64,000 nt of DNA from Polyangium sp. y55x31 (GTDB taxonomy: Bacteria > Myxococcota_A > Polyangia > Polyangiales > Polyangiaceae): positions 1 through 64,000 of the forward strand of contig NZ_JARZHG010000016.1 of NCBI RefSeq assembly GCF_029946505.1. The letters run 5' to 3'. A program made the translations under genes and the position numbers. The notes beneath the pieces are model-generated. The model saw only the letters and a program-made list of their open reading frames with translations. It searched no databases and had not been told where the DNA came from. Below, piece after piece: positions 33,929 to 42,351 of this stretch (position 1 is its first letter; each line of letters starts with the position of its first letter).

Positions 33929-34051
33929 AGGACCAACGGTCCTTCAGGTGCCGGGCTTGGGCGGGTCCTTGGAGGCAACCCTGTCCACGAAGGACGACCT
34001 TGCGTTGCGCACTCCTCCCGAGCTTCTCATGGGTTTGTCGCCGCTCCCGGT

Positions 34052-36187
34052 TCAGCGCGTGATGGGCAGACGCCGGGGTTTCGGCGTATCCGGCGCCACG
34101 GGGCCGGTCGCGATCGCGCCGGACGACAGACGCCGGAGCTCCTGGAAGTTGTTCTTGCGGATCGAGTTGCGCCCGGTTGCCGTGGCGTGAATCCATCGGG
34201 CCCATCGCTCCTCCTCGCTGCTTGCGGCCCAGTCGAGCGGACGTGTCATCCGCTCGTCCGACCAGGCCTGATCACCGACGGCGAGCAGGGCGCCCGGTGT
34301 GGGCGCTGGCTCGGGCAGCCGCGTAGGGACGAGGCGCCGCTGCGCTTCGGCGAAATAGGCCGGCCAGTCGTGGTCCGTGACGAAGACCTTCCCGCGTTGC
34401 CTGTCGTAGCTGGGCAGGACGATCAGGTTTTTCTGGTATGCGACGAGGCTCTCCAGGCTCGCGGCGGCAGCCGGGTAGCGATGGACCAGGTGCTCCCGCA
34501 GGGCCTCGAAGAATGCGTCGATCGCGAAGCAGATCTGGACGAAGAGCCAGCGGCTCGGATCGATGTGGTACGAAAAATCCGGGAGCTGGGGGATGGCCAT
34601 GAAATCGATGGCGTCCTCCTCGTCGAGGTAGCGCTGATGATGGGCCAGCACCGCCTGGTACCAGCCCCTCGAGGGCTCCGCGCCGGCGAAGAAGTTCTCG
34701 ATCAGGTCCTCGTAAAACTGGGCGTAGGGCAGGTCGTGCGTGAAGCGCATGTACACGGCGATGGATTGGGTCACCGCGCAGTTGTGCAGCGCCTTGATGC
34801 AAGCGGAATAGGCGCTCATCTTCACCCAGTCGACGCGCGAGAACGTGCTGGTCTCGACGATCAGCCGGCTCTTGGCTTCCAGGACGGGGTCGATGGGGCC
34901 CAGCATGCGCAGGCCGTGGTTCAAGAGGACGTAGCGATCGAGCGTTTGGATCTTCCACCGCTCGCGGTACTGCGCCTCGGCGGCCGGCGCGTTGGGGAGC
35001 AGGTTGTACGGGAATACCCAGTAATGGGCGTGGATACCCCATTCCATCAGGTCGGTGAAACACGACTTCCAGGTCTCGTACGTATCCCCGGGGATCCCCA
35101 TGATGAGCTGGACGTAGATGGGGATGTCGTCCTCCATCAGCTCACGGACGACCTTGATTTGCTTGGTGGTGGAGATATTGGCGCGCTCGGTCGCGGCAAG
35201 GACGTCCTCATTCGTGTGCTGGATGGAGAGCACATGCGCCGACGACAGACCGGAGCCGATGAGCTTCTTGGCGATGGCGACCGTCCGGTCGGGGTTGTTT
35301 TTCGCCGTGTTGTACGAAAAATACGTCGGGTAGCCGTACTTCTCGTTGGCCGCGACGACGCGGTCGAGGAGCGTCAGATCCCTCGGCAGGATGCCGAAGT
35401 TCGCGTCGGCCAGCATGATGAAGCCGACCTTCGTGCGCCCGAACCACTCGATCTCGGCCTCCAATCGCGCCATGTCGAAGAGACGCAGCTTCGACATGGT
35501 GGCCGAGCCCCAGTCGCAGAAGCTGCATCTGTACGGGCAGCCGCGGTTCGTCTCCCAGACGGCGATGACATTGCTGGAGAGCGCGCGACGCAGCTCCTCG
35601 TAATAAGCGCTCTGCGCGATGTACGGGCTGTGCTCGAAGACCGAAGGCACCTCCGCGGGCCCGGTGCAGATGTGGGCGCTCCCGTCCGGCCCGGGCAGGT
35701 ACAAGCCCGGGACATCGAGGAAAAGGGCGCCGTCCTGCGGGAGCCCGCGGCCGTCGCCGCGCGCGAGGACACGCTCGAGGATCCTGTTCCACGTGATCTC
35801 GCCGTCCTTGACGGCGATCATGTCGATGTACGGGTATTTGGCGAAAAATGCCGGATCCTTGTAGTCCGGCTCCGGCCCACCAGCGATGATCAGACAATCC
35901 GGATGGCGCGCTCGGACCTGCTGCGCGATCTGGAGCTGCAAGCGCCAGTTCCAGGTATAGCAGCTCAGCCCCAGCACGTGGATCGGGGTATCCCCGTACG
36001 CCGAAAGGAGGGAGGCCGCGTCCCCCATCCGGTGGATCGGGGGCAGCCAAGTCACGTCCTCTCCGCCGGGCCCGAGCCGTTCCCAGTACGTTTTCAGGAT
36101 ACCCCACATGACGGGCAGATAAGGAATGCCCATTTCCATCAGTTGGGGTTCGCTGATCAGAACGTTCTTGCGACATGCTGCCGACAT
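34052..36187 (-). CDS. Cobalamin-binding radical SAM enzyme (putative RiPP methyltransferase)
   Basis: GGAGGA is just before the ATG at 36187. The 711-residue protein has an N-terminal B12-binding-like domain (PVMWGILKTYWERL, IHVLGLSCYTWNW, ARHPDCLIIAGGPEP) and a radical SAM core with C217, C221 and C224 (NRGCPYRCSFCDWG). This is the class B layout of cobalamin-dependent methyltransferases such as those that C-methylate proteusins. Methylation of the precursor is inferred from the cluster. The C-terminal 250 residues are helical and not recognised. It is on the strand opposite to the main operon, 139 bases downstream of the exporter gene, with which it may be co-transcribed. Confidence 0.75.
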   Translation of the reverse strand: MSAACRKNVLISEPQLMEMGIPYLPVMWGILKTYWERLGPGGEDVTWLPPIHRMGDAASLLSAYGDTPIHVLGLSCYTWNWRLQLQIAQQVRARHPDCLIIAGGPEPDYKDPAFFAKYPYIDMIAVKDGEITWNRILERVLARGDGRGLPQDGALFLDVPGLYLPGPDGSAHICTGPAEVPSVFEHSPYIAQSAYYEELRRALSSNVIAVWETNRGCPYRCSFCDWGSATMSKLRLFDMARLEAEIEWFGRTKVGFIMLADANFGILPRDLTLLDRVVAANEKYGYPTYFSYNTAKNNPDRTVAIAKKLIGSGLSSAHVLSIQHTNEDVLAATERANISTTKQIKVVRELMEDDIPIYVQLIMGIPGDTYETWKSCFTDLMEWGIHAHYWVFPYNLLPNAPAAEAQYRERWKIQTLDRYVLLNHGLRMLGPIDPVLEAKSRLIVETSTFSRVDWVKMSAYSACIKALHNCAVTQSIAVYMRFTHDLPYAQFYEDLIENFFAGAEPSRGWYQAVLAHHQRYLDEEDAIDFMAIPQLPDFSYHIDPSRWLFVQICFAIDAFFEALREHLVHRYPAAAASLESLVAYQKNLIVLPSYDRQRGKVFVTDHDWPAYFAEAQRRLVPTRLPEPAPTPGALLAVGDQAWSDERMTRPLDWAASSEEERWARWIHATATGRNSIRKNNFQELRRLSSGAIATGPVAPDTPKPRRLPITR

Positions 36188-36326
36188 TCGTGGTCCTCCG
36201 CGTCGAGACGCGTCGCATACGCCGGAGCCCACGCGCGGCGTCTGGCGTGTCGCCGGGTCGAAGTGGCCGCACCGGCGCGCGCCCTTCGTATTGCATCTGG
36301 TCATCGCCCCCGTCCGCGTCCAGACG

Positions 36327-38111
36327 TCACTCGGTCGGGCGTCCTCGTTGCAACAGGGCGAGATCGCGGTAAAGCCCCTCCTTTTGCAAGAGCTCCGCGG
36401 GCGTCCCGATCTGGACGATGGCGCCGCCGGACATGACGACCACACGATGCGCGGCCTGGACCATCGATAGCCGGTGAGCGATGATCAGCGTCGTGCGCCC
36501 CTTCATGAGCCGCTCGAGGGCTTCGCGCACGAGCGTCTCGCTCCCCGCGTCGAGGGCGCTCGTCGCCTCGTCGAGGATCAAGATCGGCGGCGCCTGGAGG
36601 ATGGCGCGGGCAATGGCGATGCGCTGCCGCTGCCCGCCGGAGAGCTGCACGCCGCGCTCGCCGACGAGCGTCCTGTACCCCTGCGGCAACTCGCAGATGA
36701 ATGCGTGCGCGTTGGCCGTCCGCGCCGCGGCCTCGACCTCGGCGTCGGGAGAGTCTCCGCGCCCATAGCGGATGTTATCGGCGACGCTGCCCGAGAACAG
36801 CGGCGTGTCCTGCGAGACGAGGCCGATCTGGCGGCGCAGCCACCGGGGCGAGAGGTCGCAAAGGTCCACGCCGTCGAGGACGATGGTCCCGCGGTCGGGG
36901 TCATAGAGGCGCAACAAGAGCGCGGCGATCGTCGATTTGCCCGCGCCCGAGGGGCCCACCAGCGCGACCACCTCGCCCGCGTGAAGGGTGAGGCAAAGTC
37001 CGCGCAGCAGCGGAGCACGCTTTCGCGTCGGGTAGCAGAAATCGACCTGCCGGAACTCGATCTTCCCCATGACCGAGGGCAGCGCGAGGCCGCCGGCGTG
37101 CTGAATCGTGGGCGTACGCTCGAGCAGGTCGACGACGCGCTCCAGGGCGCCCCCGGTCCGTGCCAGCTCCGCCCACACGTCGCTCAGGGAGCTGCACGAG
37201 AAGGCGACCATGAGCGCATACACGAGGAAGGAGAGCATTTCCCCCGCGCTCAGCGCGCCTCGCGCCATGAGGTGCCCACCATACCAGAGCACGAGGGCCA
37301 CCACGCCACACACGACAAACGATGCCGCGCCCAGGAATGTCCCGACGATGCGGCTGCGTCGCTCCCCGAAATGGTGCCCCTGGAGGATGGACGTGGCATA
37401 CCTCTCTGCTTCGCCCTGCTCCGCGGCGAACGCGTGGACCGTCCTGATTCCAGCGAGCGCCTCGGCGGCGATCTGTCCGGCGCGCGCCATCGCATCGTGA
37501 AAATCCCGGGAGATGCGCCGGACCTGGCGCCCGTACAGGACGGCACCGAGCGTCGCCGGCGGGAAGATCGAGAGCATGAGGAGGGCGAGCCGCGGCGATG
37601 CCTGGAAAAGACAGCAGGCGCCCCCGATCATGGATACGAGCGCGCGCAGCAACGTGGGGACGTTGGTGGTGACGACGTTTTGCAGCGCGGCCGTATCCAG
37701 GGTGAGGCGGCTCGTGAGCTCGCCGGTCGCATGCTGATCGAAGAAGGCGGTATCCTGTGCCAGAAGGCGCTCGAAAAGCCGCGCGCGCAGCCGGGCGACG
37801 ACGCGCTCGCCGGAGACATTGAAGAGCGTGAAGCGCAGCGCGAGCGCCGTGGCTTGCACGAAGGCGGCGGCGGTGAGCGCTGCCACGGCGCTGCTCATGG
37901 GCGCGGTGTTCCCGCCATGGGCGGATGCGCCGTCGACGATTGCGCGGAGCATCTGGGGAAAAAGAAGAGCCGCTGCGCTCTCGACAGCGAGAAAGAGCAT
38001 GGCCCAGAGGATTCTCCCGCGCTCGGGCCGGACGAGCGCGGAGATGTGCCGAAAGGCCCTCGCTTCGAAAGGGCGGGGCTCCGTTATCGTCGATTTCGCC
38101 GTGTTCGCCAT
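36327..38111 (-). CDS. ABC exporter (fused membrane and ATPase domains)
   Basis: The 594-residue protein is a type I (MsbA/LmrA-like) half exporter. The first 330 or so residues carry six helices (for example ILWAMLFLAVESAAALLFP, IVGTFLGAASFVVCGVVALV), and the ATPase has Walker A GPSGAGKST, signature LSGGQRQR, Walker B ILILDEATSALD and the H-loop. It lacks the N-terminal C39 peptidase domain that removes double-Gly-type leaders, so leader removal needs a protease elsewhere. It probably exports the finished RiPP. Confidence 0.85.
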   Translation of the reverse strand: MANTAKSTITEPRPFEARAFRHISALVRPERGRILWAMLFLAVESAAALLFPQMLRAIVDGASAHGGNTAPMSSAVAALTAAAFVQATALALRFTLFNVSGERVVARLRARLFERLLAQDTAFFDQHATGELTSRLTLDTAALQNVVTTNVPTLLRALVSMIGGACCLFQASPRLALLMLSIFPPATLGAVLYGRQVRRISRDFHDAMARAGQIAAEALAGIRTVHAFAAEQGEAERYATSILQGHHFGERRSRIVGTFLGAASFVVCGVVALVLWYGGHLMARGALSAGEMLSFLVYALMVAFSCSSLSDVWAELARTGGALERVVDLLERTPTIQHAGGLALPSVMGKIEFRQVDFCYPTRKRAPLLRGLCLTLHAGEVVALVGPSGAGKSTIAALLLRLYDPDRGTIVLDGVDLCDLSPRWLRRQIGLVSQDTPLFSGSVADNIRYGRGDSPDAEVEAAARTANAHAFICELPQGYRTLVGERGVQLSGGQRQRIAIARAILQAPPILILDEATSALDAGSETLVREALERLMKGRTTLIIAHRLSMVQAAHRVVVMSGGAIVQIGTPAELLQKEGLYRDLALLQRGRPTE

Positions 38112-38538
38112 GGCTGACGCCCATTGACCAGCGTGCCGCGGACCTCGACCGCAGTATGGCAGCGCATGCAGCGAGGCGCCCGACCGGGTGCGTCGGATTC
38201 ACGGTATCTCTCGGCGAAACAGGCTCAATCCTGGCTCGCCGGTTCGGAGAGGCCAGGGGAACGTTCAGCGTATCCTTCCAGTCCATCGGGCTCGGCATAC
38301 CGGCTGATCCCGGGTCATCGTGTTTCGTAGCCGTTGCCACGGTGTCGGGGATCTGGTAGCCGCTGCTGGATGATACGGAATTCGCGCAACCGTGTCATCC
38401 GGGACATCGACCGCGAGCGGGGGCGCTTTCACGTGCCGGCGGGCGTCAGCACCACGAGGCGGGACGAGGCCACGTGCAAACATTGATTCGAGGACGCCGG
38501 GGCCGCCTGGTGATCGCTCCCGGGGGAGAAGCCGCAGC
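38112..38538. other. Intergenic stretch at the cluster's right border
   Basis: No gene can be supported in this 427-base gap. It holds the promoter region of the exporter gene on the left and the end of the small lipoprotein gene on the right. One + frame (about 38204-38358) is open but has no start or family resemblance. Confidence 0.4.
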
Positions 38539-38796
38539 TCAGTAATCGATGCAGGTGCCGCCGGTGCAGCGCCGGATCAGTTGCCAGGTGCCGGACTGGC
38601 ACTCGTAGGTGCTGACTTCCGTCGTATGGCTCAGCTTCTTGGTGACGATGTGCGTAGCGCCCTCGTTGGCCGCGGTGCAGGGCGGCATCGTCTCGGCTTG
38701 TTCCACCATGTCGGGGGCATCGACGTCGAGGTCCACGTCTTCTTCGGCGATACAAGCAGCAAGGCCCAGCACGGCGAGCGCGAACAGTCGTTTCAT
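38539..38796 (-). CDS. Small Cys-containing lipoprotein
   Basis: AAGGAG precedes the ATG at 38796. The 85-residue product has a lipobox (MKRLFALAVLGLAAC), an acidic linker (EEDVDLDVDAPD) and a short C-terminal domain with four Cys (MPPCTAAN, STYECQSG, RRCTGGTCIDY). It is a typical small myxobacterial surface lipoprotein of unknown role, next to the RiPP cluster's exporter gene. Confidence 0.75.
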   Translation of the reverse strand: MKRLFALAVLGLAACIAEEDVDLDVDAPDMVEQAETMPPCTAANEGATHIVTKKLSHTTEVSTYECQSGTWQLIRRCTGGTCIDY

Positions 38797-38955
38797 GTGT
38801 GCTCCTTCATCCCTGTCCGGGACTGGTTGAATGAAATGCGAGAGCTCTCGCTCTGTCTACGCTGCTCGATGTATCAGAGCTCGACCGGCTGAGTAATCGT
38901 ATATTTGGCCAACTGTTTTCTCAAAATTGCGAGACGCCAGCGGCCTGGCGGGCGA

Positions 38956-40116
38956 TCAAGCCGGCCGGAACCGCACGGGCAGCCGCGCCACGCCGTTGGA
39001 TTGGAGCCCCTTGAGCGGCTCCAGCGGCTCCTCGTTCGAAAGCTCGAGCCCTGGCAGACGCTCGAGGATCGCCTGCAACGCCACCCGCGCTTCGAGCCGC
39101 GCCAGGGGCGCGCCAATGCAGAAGTGGATACCGCTGCTGAAGGCGATGTGCGGGTTCGGGCTCCGGCCGATGTCGAAGCGGTCCGGGTCCTTGAAATGGG
39201 CCTCGTCACGGTGGGCCGAGCCGAGGAAGGCGACGACCTGCTGCTTCTCGCGAATCCTCTGGCCGCCGAGCTCCACGTCCTTCGCGGCGACTCGGAACCA
39301 GGTGTTGATGGGCGGCCGGAACCGGAGCACCTCCTCGATCGCCGGGCCGTGGAGGTTCGGGTCGGCGCGCAGCCGGGCGAGCTCGTCCGGGTGCTCCAGC
39401 AGCGTGAGCACTGTGTTGGTGATGAGGCGCGAGGTGGTCGAATTGCCCGCGACGAGGAAGAGCTTCATGAAGCCGAGCACCTCCTTGTCGCTGAGGCGCT
39501 CGCCGTCGACCTCGGCCGCGAGCAGGCGCGAGGTGAGGTCCTCCCGAGGCCCGGCGCGTCGCTCCGTGATGACCTGGGAGAAGTAGGCGTCCATTTCTTC
39601 CTGGGGGCGGGGACTCGCGGGTTTTCCGCTCACGATGGAGTCGAAGGTCTCGATAACCTCCAGGGTCAGCCGACGGAAGTAGGCGTGCTCCGCGCGGGGA
39701 ATGCCGAGGATGTCGGCAATCACGAGGAGCGGCAGCACGCCGGCGAACTCTTCGACGAGCTCGCACGCGCCGCGCTGGGCGATGCCGTCGAGCAGCGCGT
39801 GGGTGGTGCGGGTGATCTCCGGCTCCAGCTCGGCGCTGGCTCGCGGGGTGAAGGCTCGCGAGACGAGGTTACGCAGGCGCTGGTGTCGCGGTGGATCCGA
39901 GGCATTCAGGTTGCCCCGGTGAATGAGGTCCAGGGCAGAACCAGGGGCCAGGCGGCCGTAGTCGGAGGAGAAGCTCTCCCAGTCCGAGAGCACGGCCTTC
40001 ACGTCGTCGTAGCGGAAGATGCACCAGCTCTGATAGCGCTCATCGTAGTGGATGGGGCGCGTCCGGCGCATGGTTTGATAAAAGGCTCGGGTCTCGGGCG
40101 CGTCGGTGTCAGCCAT
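38956..40116 (-). CDS. Cytochrome P450
   Basis: The 386-residue enzyme has the I-helix motif LVAGNSTTS (Asn-Ser in place of the common Asp/Glu-Thr), ExxR in IEEVLRFRPP, the PERF-like DPDRFDIG and the heme loop FSSGIHFCIGAPLA. It lacks a membrane anchor and needs redox partners from elsewhere. N-terminal sequence is short for the family. It is not in an operon. The nearest cluster is the RiPP cluster, 845 bases to the left; a tailoring role is possible but unproven. Confidence 0.9.
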   Translation of the reverse strand: MADTDAPETRAFYQTMRRTRPIHYDERYQSWCIFRYDDVKAVLSDWESFSSDYGRLAPGSALDLIHRGNLNASDPPRHQRLRNLVSRAFTPRASAELEPEITRTTHALLDGIAQRGACELVEEFAGVLPLLVIADILGIPRAEHAYFRRLTLEVIETFDSIVSGKPASPRPQEEMDAYFSQVITERRAGPREDLTSRLLAAEVDGERLSDKEVLGFMKLFLVAGNSTTSRLITNTVLTLLEHPDELARLRADPNLHGPAIEEVLRFRPPINTWFRVAAKDVELGGQRIREKQQVVAFLGSAHRDEAHFKDPDRFDIGRSPNPHIAFSSGIHFCIGAPLARLEARVALQAILERLPGLELSNEEPLEPLKGLQSNGVARLPVRFRPA

Positions 40117-40250
40117 GGTGCGAGCTTGTCACGTTGCGGGAGCGTGCGGGGAAGTATCGGCCGCGTAATCCCTGCTGTCGAACGAACGATGTCGCGGCGA
40201 CGCCTGGCCGGCCCGAGGATCGGGTTTGCCAATCCCTCGCATGCGATCGG

Positions 40251-40898
40251 TCACCACGCGTACCGGTACCCGAGATCGAACTCGAGATAATCCATCGGGT
40301 AGCGCTTGCTCTCGAACAGGCTGAGGCGGCTGTAATGCCACGAGGCCTCGACGAAAAAGATCTGCTTCAGGATGCGGAAGTCCGTACCCGCCGACAGGCG
40401 CGTATCGTGCGCGGTGCCCGTGCCTTTGTGGCCCGATTGGAGATTGACGTGCAGGAGCAGGCCGTACTCGACGAACGGCATGACCACCGCATCCGGGTCA
40501 CTCGCGCCGTACAGGTAGTGCTTCATGAGCAGGCCGTAGCCAATCTGGTGGAGCTGCTCCGCGCCTGGGTAGAACCGGTAGGAGAGGTTGATGCCGATGG
40601 CGAACGACGGCTTCAGGTAGAATTCGTACGCCCCAAAGAGCCCGGGCCCGAACGGCGAGGTCTTCTCGAACGGCTCGAGGTATTCCGCCTGGAAGCTCAG
40701 CCCGATGCGGATCGAGCGTGTCGGGAATGGCGTGGGCGTGGCCACGGGAGCGGGCACCGGGGGAGGCGGAGGCGCGGCGGGCGCGGCGGGCGCGGCGGGC
40801 GCGGCGGGCGCGGTGGGCTCACCAGGCCCTTGCTCCTGGGCTCGAGCGACGGTGGGGAGAAGAAGCAGGAGGGGGAGGAGGAAGGCGGTCGATCGCAT
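40251..40898 (-). CDS. Outer-membrane beta-barrel-like protein
   Basis: The start at 40898 gives a signal peptide (MRSTAFLLPLLLLLPTVARA) in a 215-residue protein. A Pro/Ala linker (PAAPAAPAAPAAPPPPP) precedes about eight amphipathic strands (RIGLSFQAEYLEPF, GLFGAYEFYL, FAIGINLSYRFYPG, YRYAW end) with the aromatic C-terminal residue typical of barrels. It probably lies in the outer membrane. Its longer upstream frame is without support. Confidence 0.75.
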   Translation of the reverse strand: MRSTAFLLPLLLLLPTVARAQEQGPGEPTAPAAPAAPAAPAAPPPPPVPAPVATPTPFPTRSIRIGLSFQAEYLEPFEKTSPFGPGLFGAYEFYLKPSFAIGINLSYRFYPGAEQLHQIGYGLLMKHYLYGASDPDAVVMPFVEYGLLLHVNLQSGHKGTGTAHDTRLSAGTDFRILKQIFFVEASWHYSRLSLFESKRYPMDYLEFDLGYRYAW

Positions 40899-41145
40899 TG
40901 GTGACGCGTGCACCCTGCCATCTTTATTCACCCAAGAGAATCCCCAACCGTGGGGCCGATGCTTCTGCGTCGATCCGGGCGTGCTTGCGTTCGAGCGGCG
41001 GGCATGGTACGGCTCGTCCTGTCGAAAAACGGCAGACCGGTCCGGTGAGCCCCGGTCACTCCCAGGTCGGGAGCCCTTGTCCCTCCAGCACGGAGTGAGA
41101 CCCACGGCACGATGACGCACGTGTGCGTCCGACGTGGAGGCTCTC

Positions 41146-41565
41146 ATGAAACTCAATCACCTCGACCTGCAGGTTCCCGACGTTCGCGCCGCTGTCGAGT
41201 TCTTCGAGCGCTACTTCGACCTCGAGCTTTGCAGCAACCGCAATTCCCCCGCGATCGCGATTCTCTCGGACCGCCACGGGTTCACGCTGGTCCTTCAGCG
41301 AACGAAGGACGCGCAAGTGTCGTACCCGGAGGAGTTCCACATCGGCTTCCACATCGACGACGAAGACGAGGTGCGCCGGCATCACGCGCGCCTCGTCGCG
41401 GATGGGATCGGCCCCATCACGGACGTGATCCAGAATAACCGCGGGGTCATGTTCTATTGCAGGGGACCGGGATCCGTGGCGATCGAGGTTGGCTGCATGC
41501 GGCGCGGGCGGGTCGATCCTGCCGATCTGGGTCCGTCACGGGATGGTGTTCGCTCGTCACCGTGA
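41146..41565 (+). CDS. VOC-family (glyoxalase-fold) protein
   Basis: TGGAGG precedes the ATG at 41146. The 139-residue protein has two beta-alpha-beta-beta-beta modules typical of the vicinal-oxygen-chelate fold (LNHLDLQVPDVRAAVEFFER, YPEEFHIGFHIDDEDEVRR, YCRGPGSVAIEVG). Metal-ligand candidates are His5, His66 region and Glu near the end. It could be a dioxygenase, glyoxalase-like or resistance protein; nothing close by tells which. Confidence 0.8.
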   Translation: MKLNHLDLQVPDVRAAVEFFERYFDLELCSNRNSPAIAILSDRHGFTLVLQRTKDAQVSYPEEFHIGFHIDDEDEVRRHHARLVADGIGPITDVIQNNRGVMFYCRGPGSVAIEVGCMRRGRVDPADLGPSRDGVRSSP

Positions 41566-41646
41566 CGGGCTCGCAGCGCCGCGCGCTCGACCCGCGTGCG
41601 GAGATCACAATTGCCGTGCCAGGCGAAGGTGCGGTAACAGGTGGTC

Positions 41647-42252
41647 ATGGCATCCGGGCTTCGCAGCGTGACCATGCTCGTCGGCGCCGGCGTGGTGCTC
41701 GTGCTGGCGGCGGCGTGCGCGGGGCCGCTGTCGCGACGGGAACAGGCGTTGCGCTCGTTCCGGCAAACCGTGGCCGAGGATCTCGGCGGGGCGGTGACGT
41801 CGGCGGCGCTCGATTGCGGTGAGGTCGCGGGCTCGTACGACGAGTTCGTCCAGCACGACAGCGAGCCCCGGCGATGCCTCGCCGGGGCGTTCCGCGCCTG
41901 CCGACCGGCGCGCGTGGATGGCTCGTACCACGGCGTCGATAGCGGGCCGTTTTACTGGTCAGCGGTCGTCTCCACGGGTGCCGACAAGGCTGGGTGCGAG
42001 GTTCGTCGTTACCAAGACGCGCGCCTCGATACCCATGGCGATCGGTCGATCACGCGGTACCGTTGCGGCGACCCCGCTCCCGCGGCCGGCGGGAGCGAAA
42101 TGGGGCGCTCGTGTGAGCTCGTCTGGAGGGAGCGACACGTGCTCTGCAGGGCGTATGCAGCCGAGACGACGGCGTCAGGTGCCCGTCAGGGTTTGCCGTC
42201 GATCAGGGAGTGCGTGGAGCTACCGGTCGACGTTCGATGGTCGAGCCCGTGA
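41647..42252 (+). CDS. Lipoprotein of unknown function
   Basis: The 201-residue product starts MASGLRSVTMLVGAGVVLVLAAAC, a lipoprotein signal. The mature region has six or more Cys (AALDCGEV, PRRCLAGAFRACRP, AGCEVRRY, RYRCGDP, GRSCELVW, VLCRAYA), suggesting a disulfide-stabilised domain at the surface. No family is recognised. A GTG at 41641 would add two residues. Confidence 0.65.
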   Translation: MASGLRSVTMLVGAGVVLVLAAACAGPLSRREQALRSFRQTVAEDLGGAVTSAALDCGEVAGSYDEFVQHDSEPRRCLAGAFRACRPARVDGSYHGVDSGPFYWSAVVSTGADKAGCEVRRYQDARLDTHGDRSITRYRCGDPAPAAGGSEMGRSCELVWRERHVLCRAYAAETTASGARQGLPSIRECVELPVDVRWSSP

Positions 42253-42351
42253 TCTTCCCACGCTTCGTGGACGAACAATACGACGGGGCCCCCGCGGTAT
42301 CTGCGGGGGCATGAGGAAAGCGTCGTATCGGGCGTGAGGGGGAGGAGAGAA

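Noticed and set aside
33896..36436. Plus-strand open frame of 846 codons across the radical SAM gene
   Set aside because: The minus frame has CX3CX2C, a B12 region and a good ribosome site; the plus frame has no recognisable feature.
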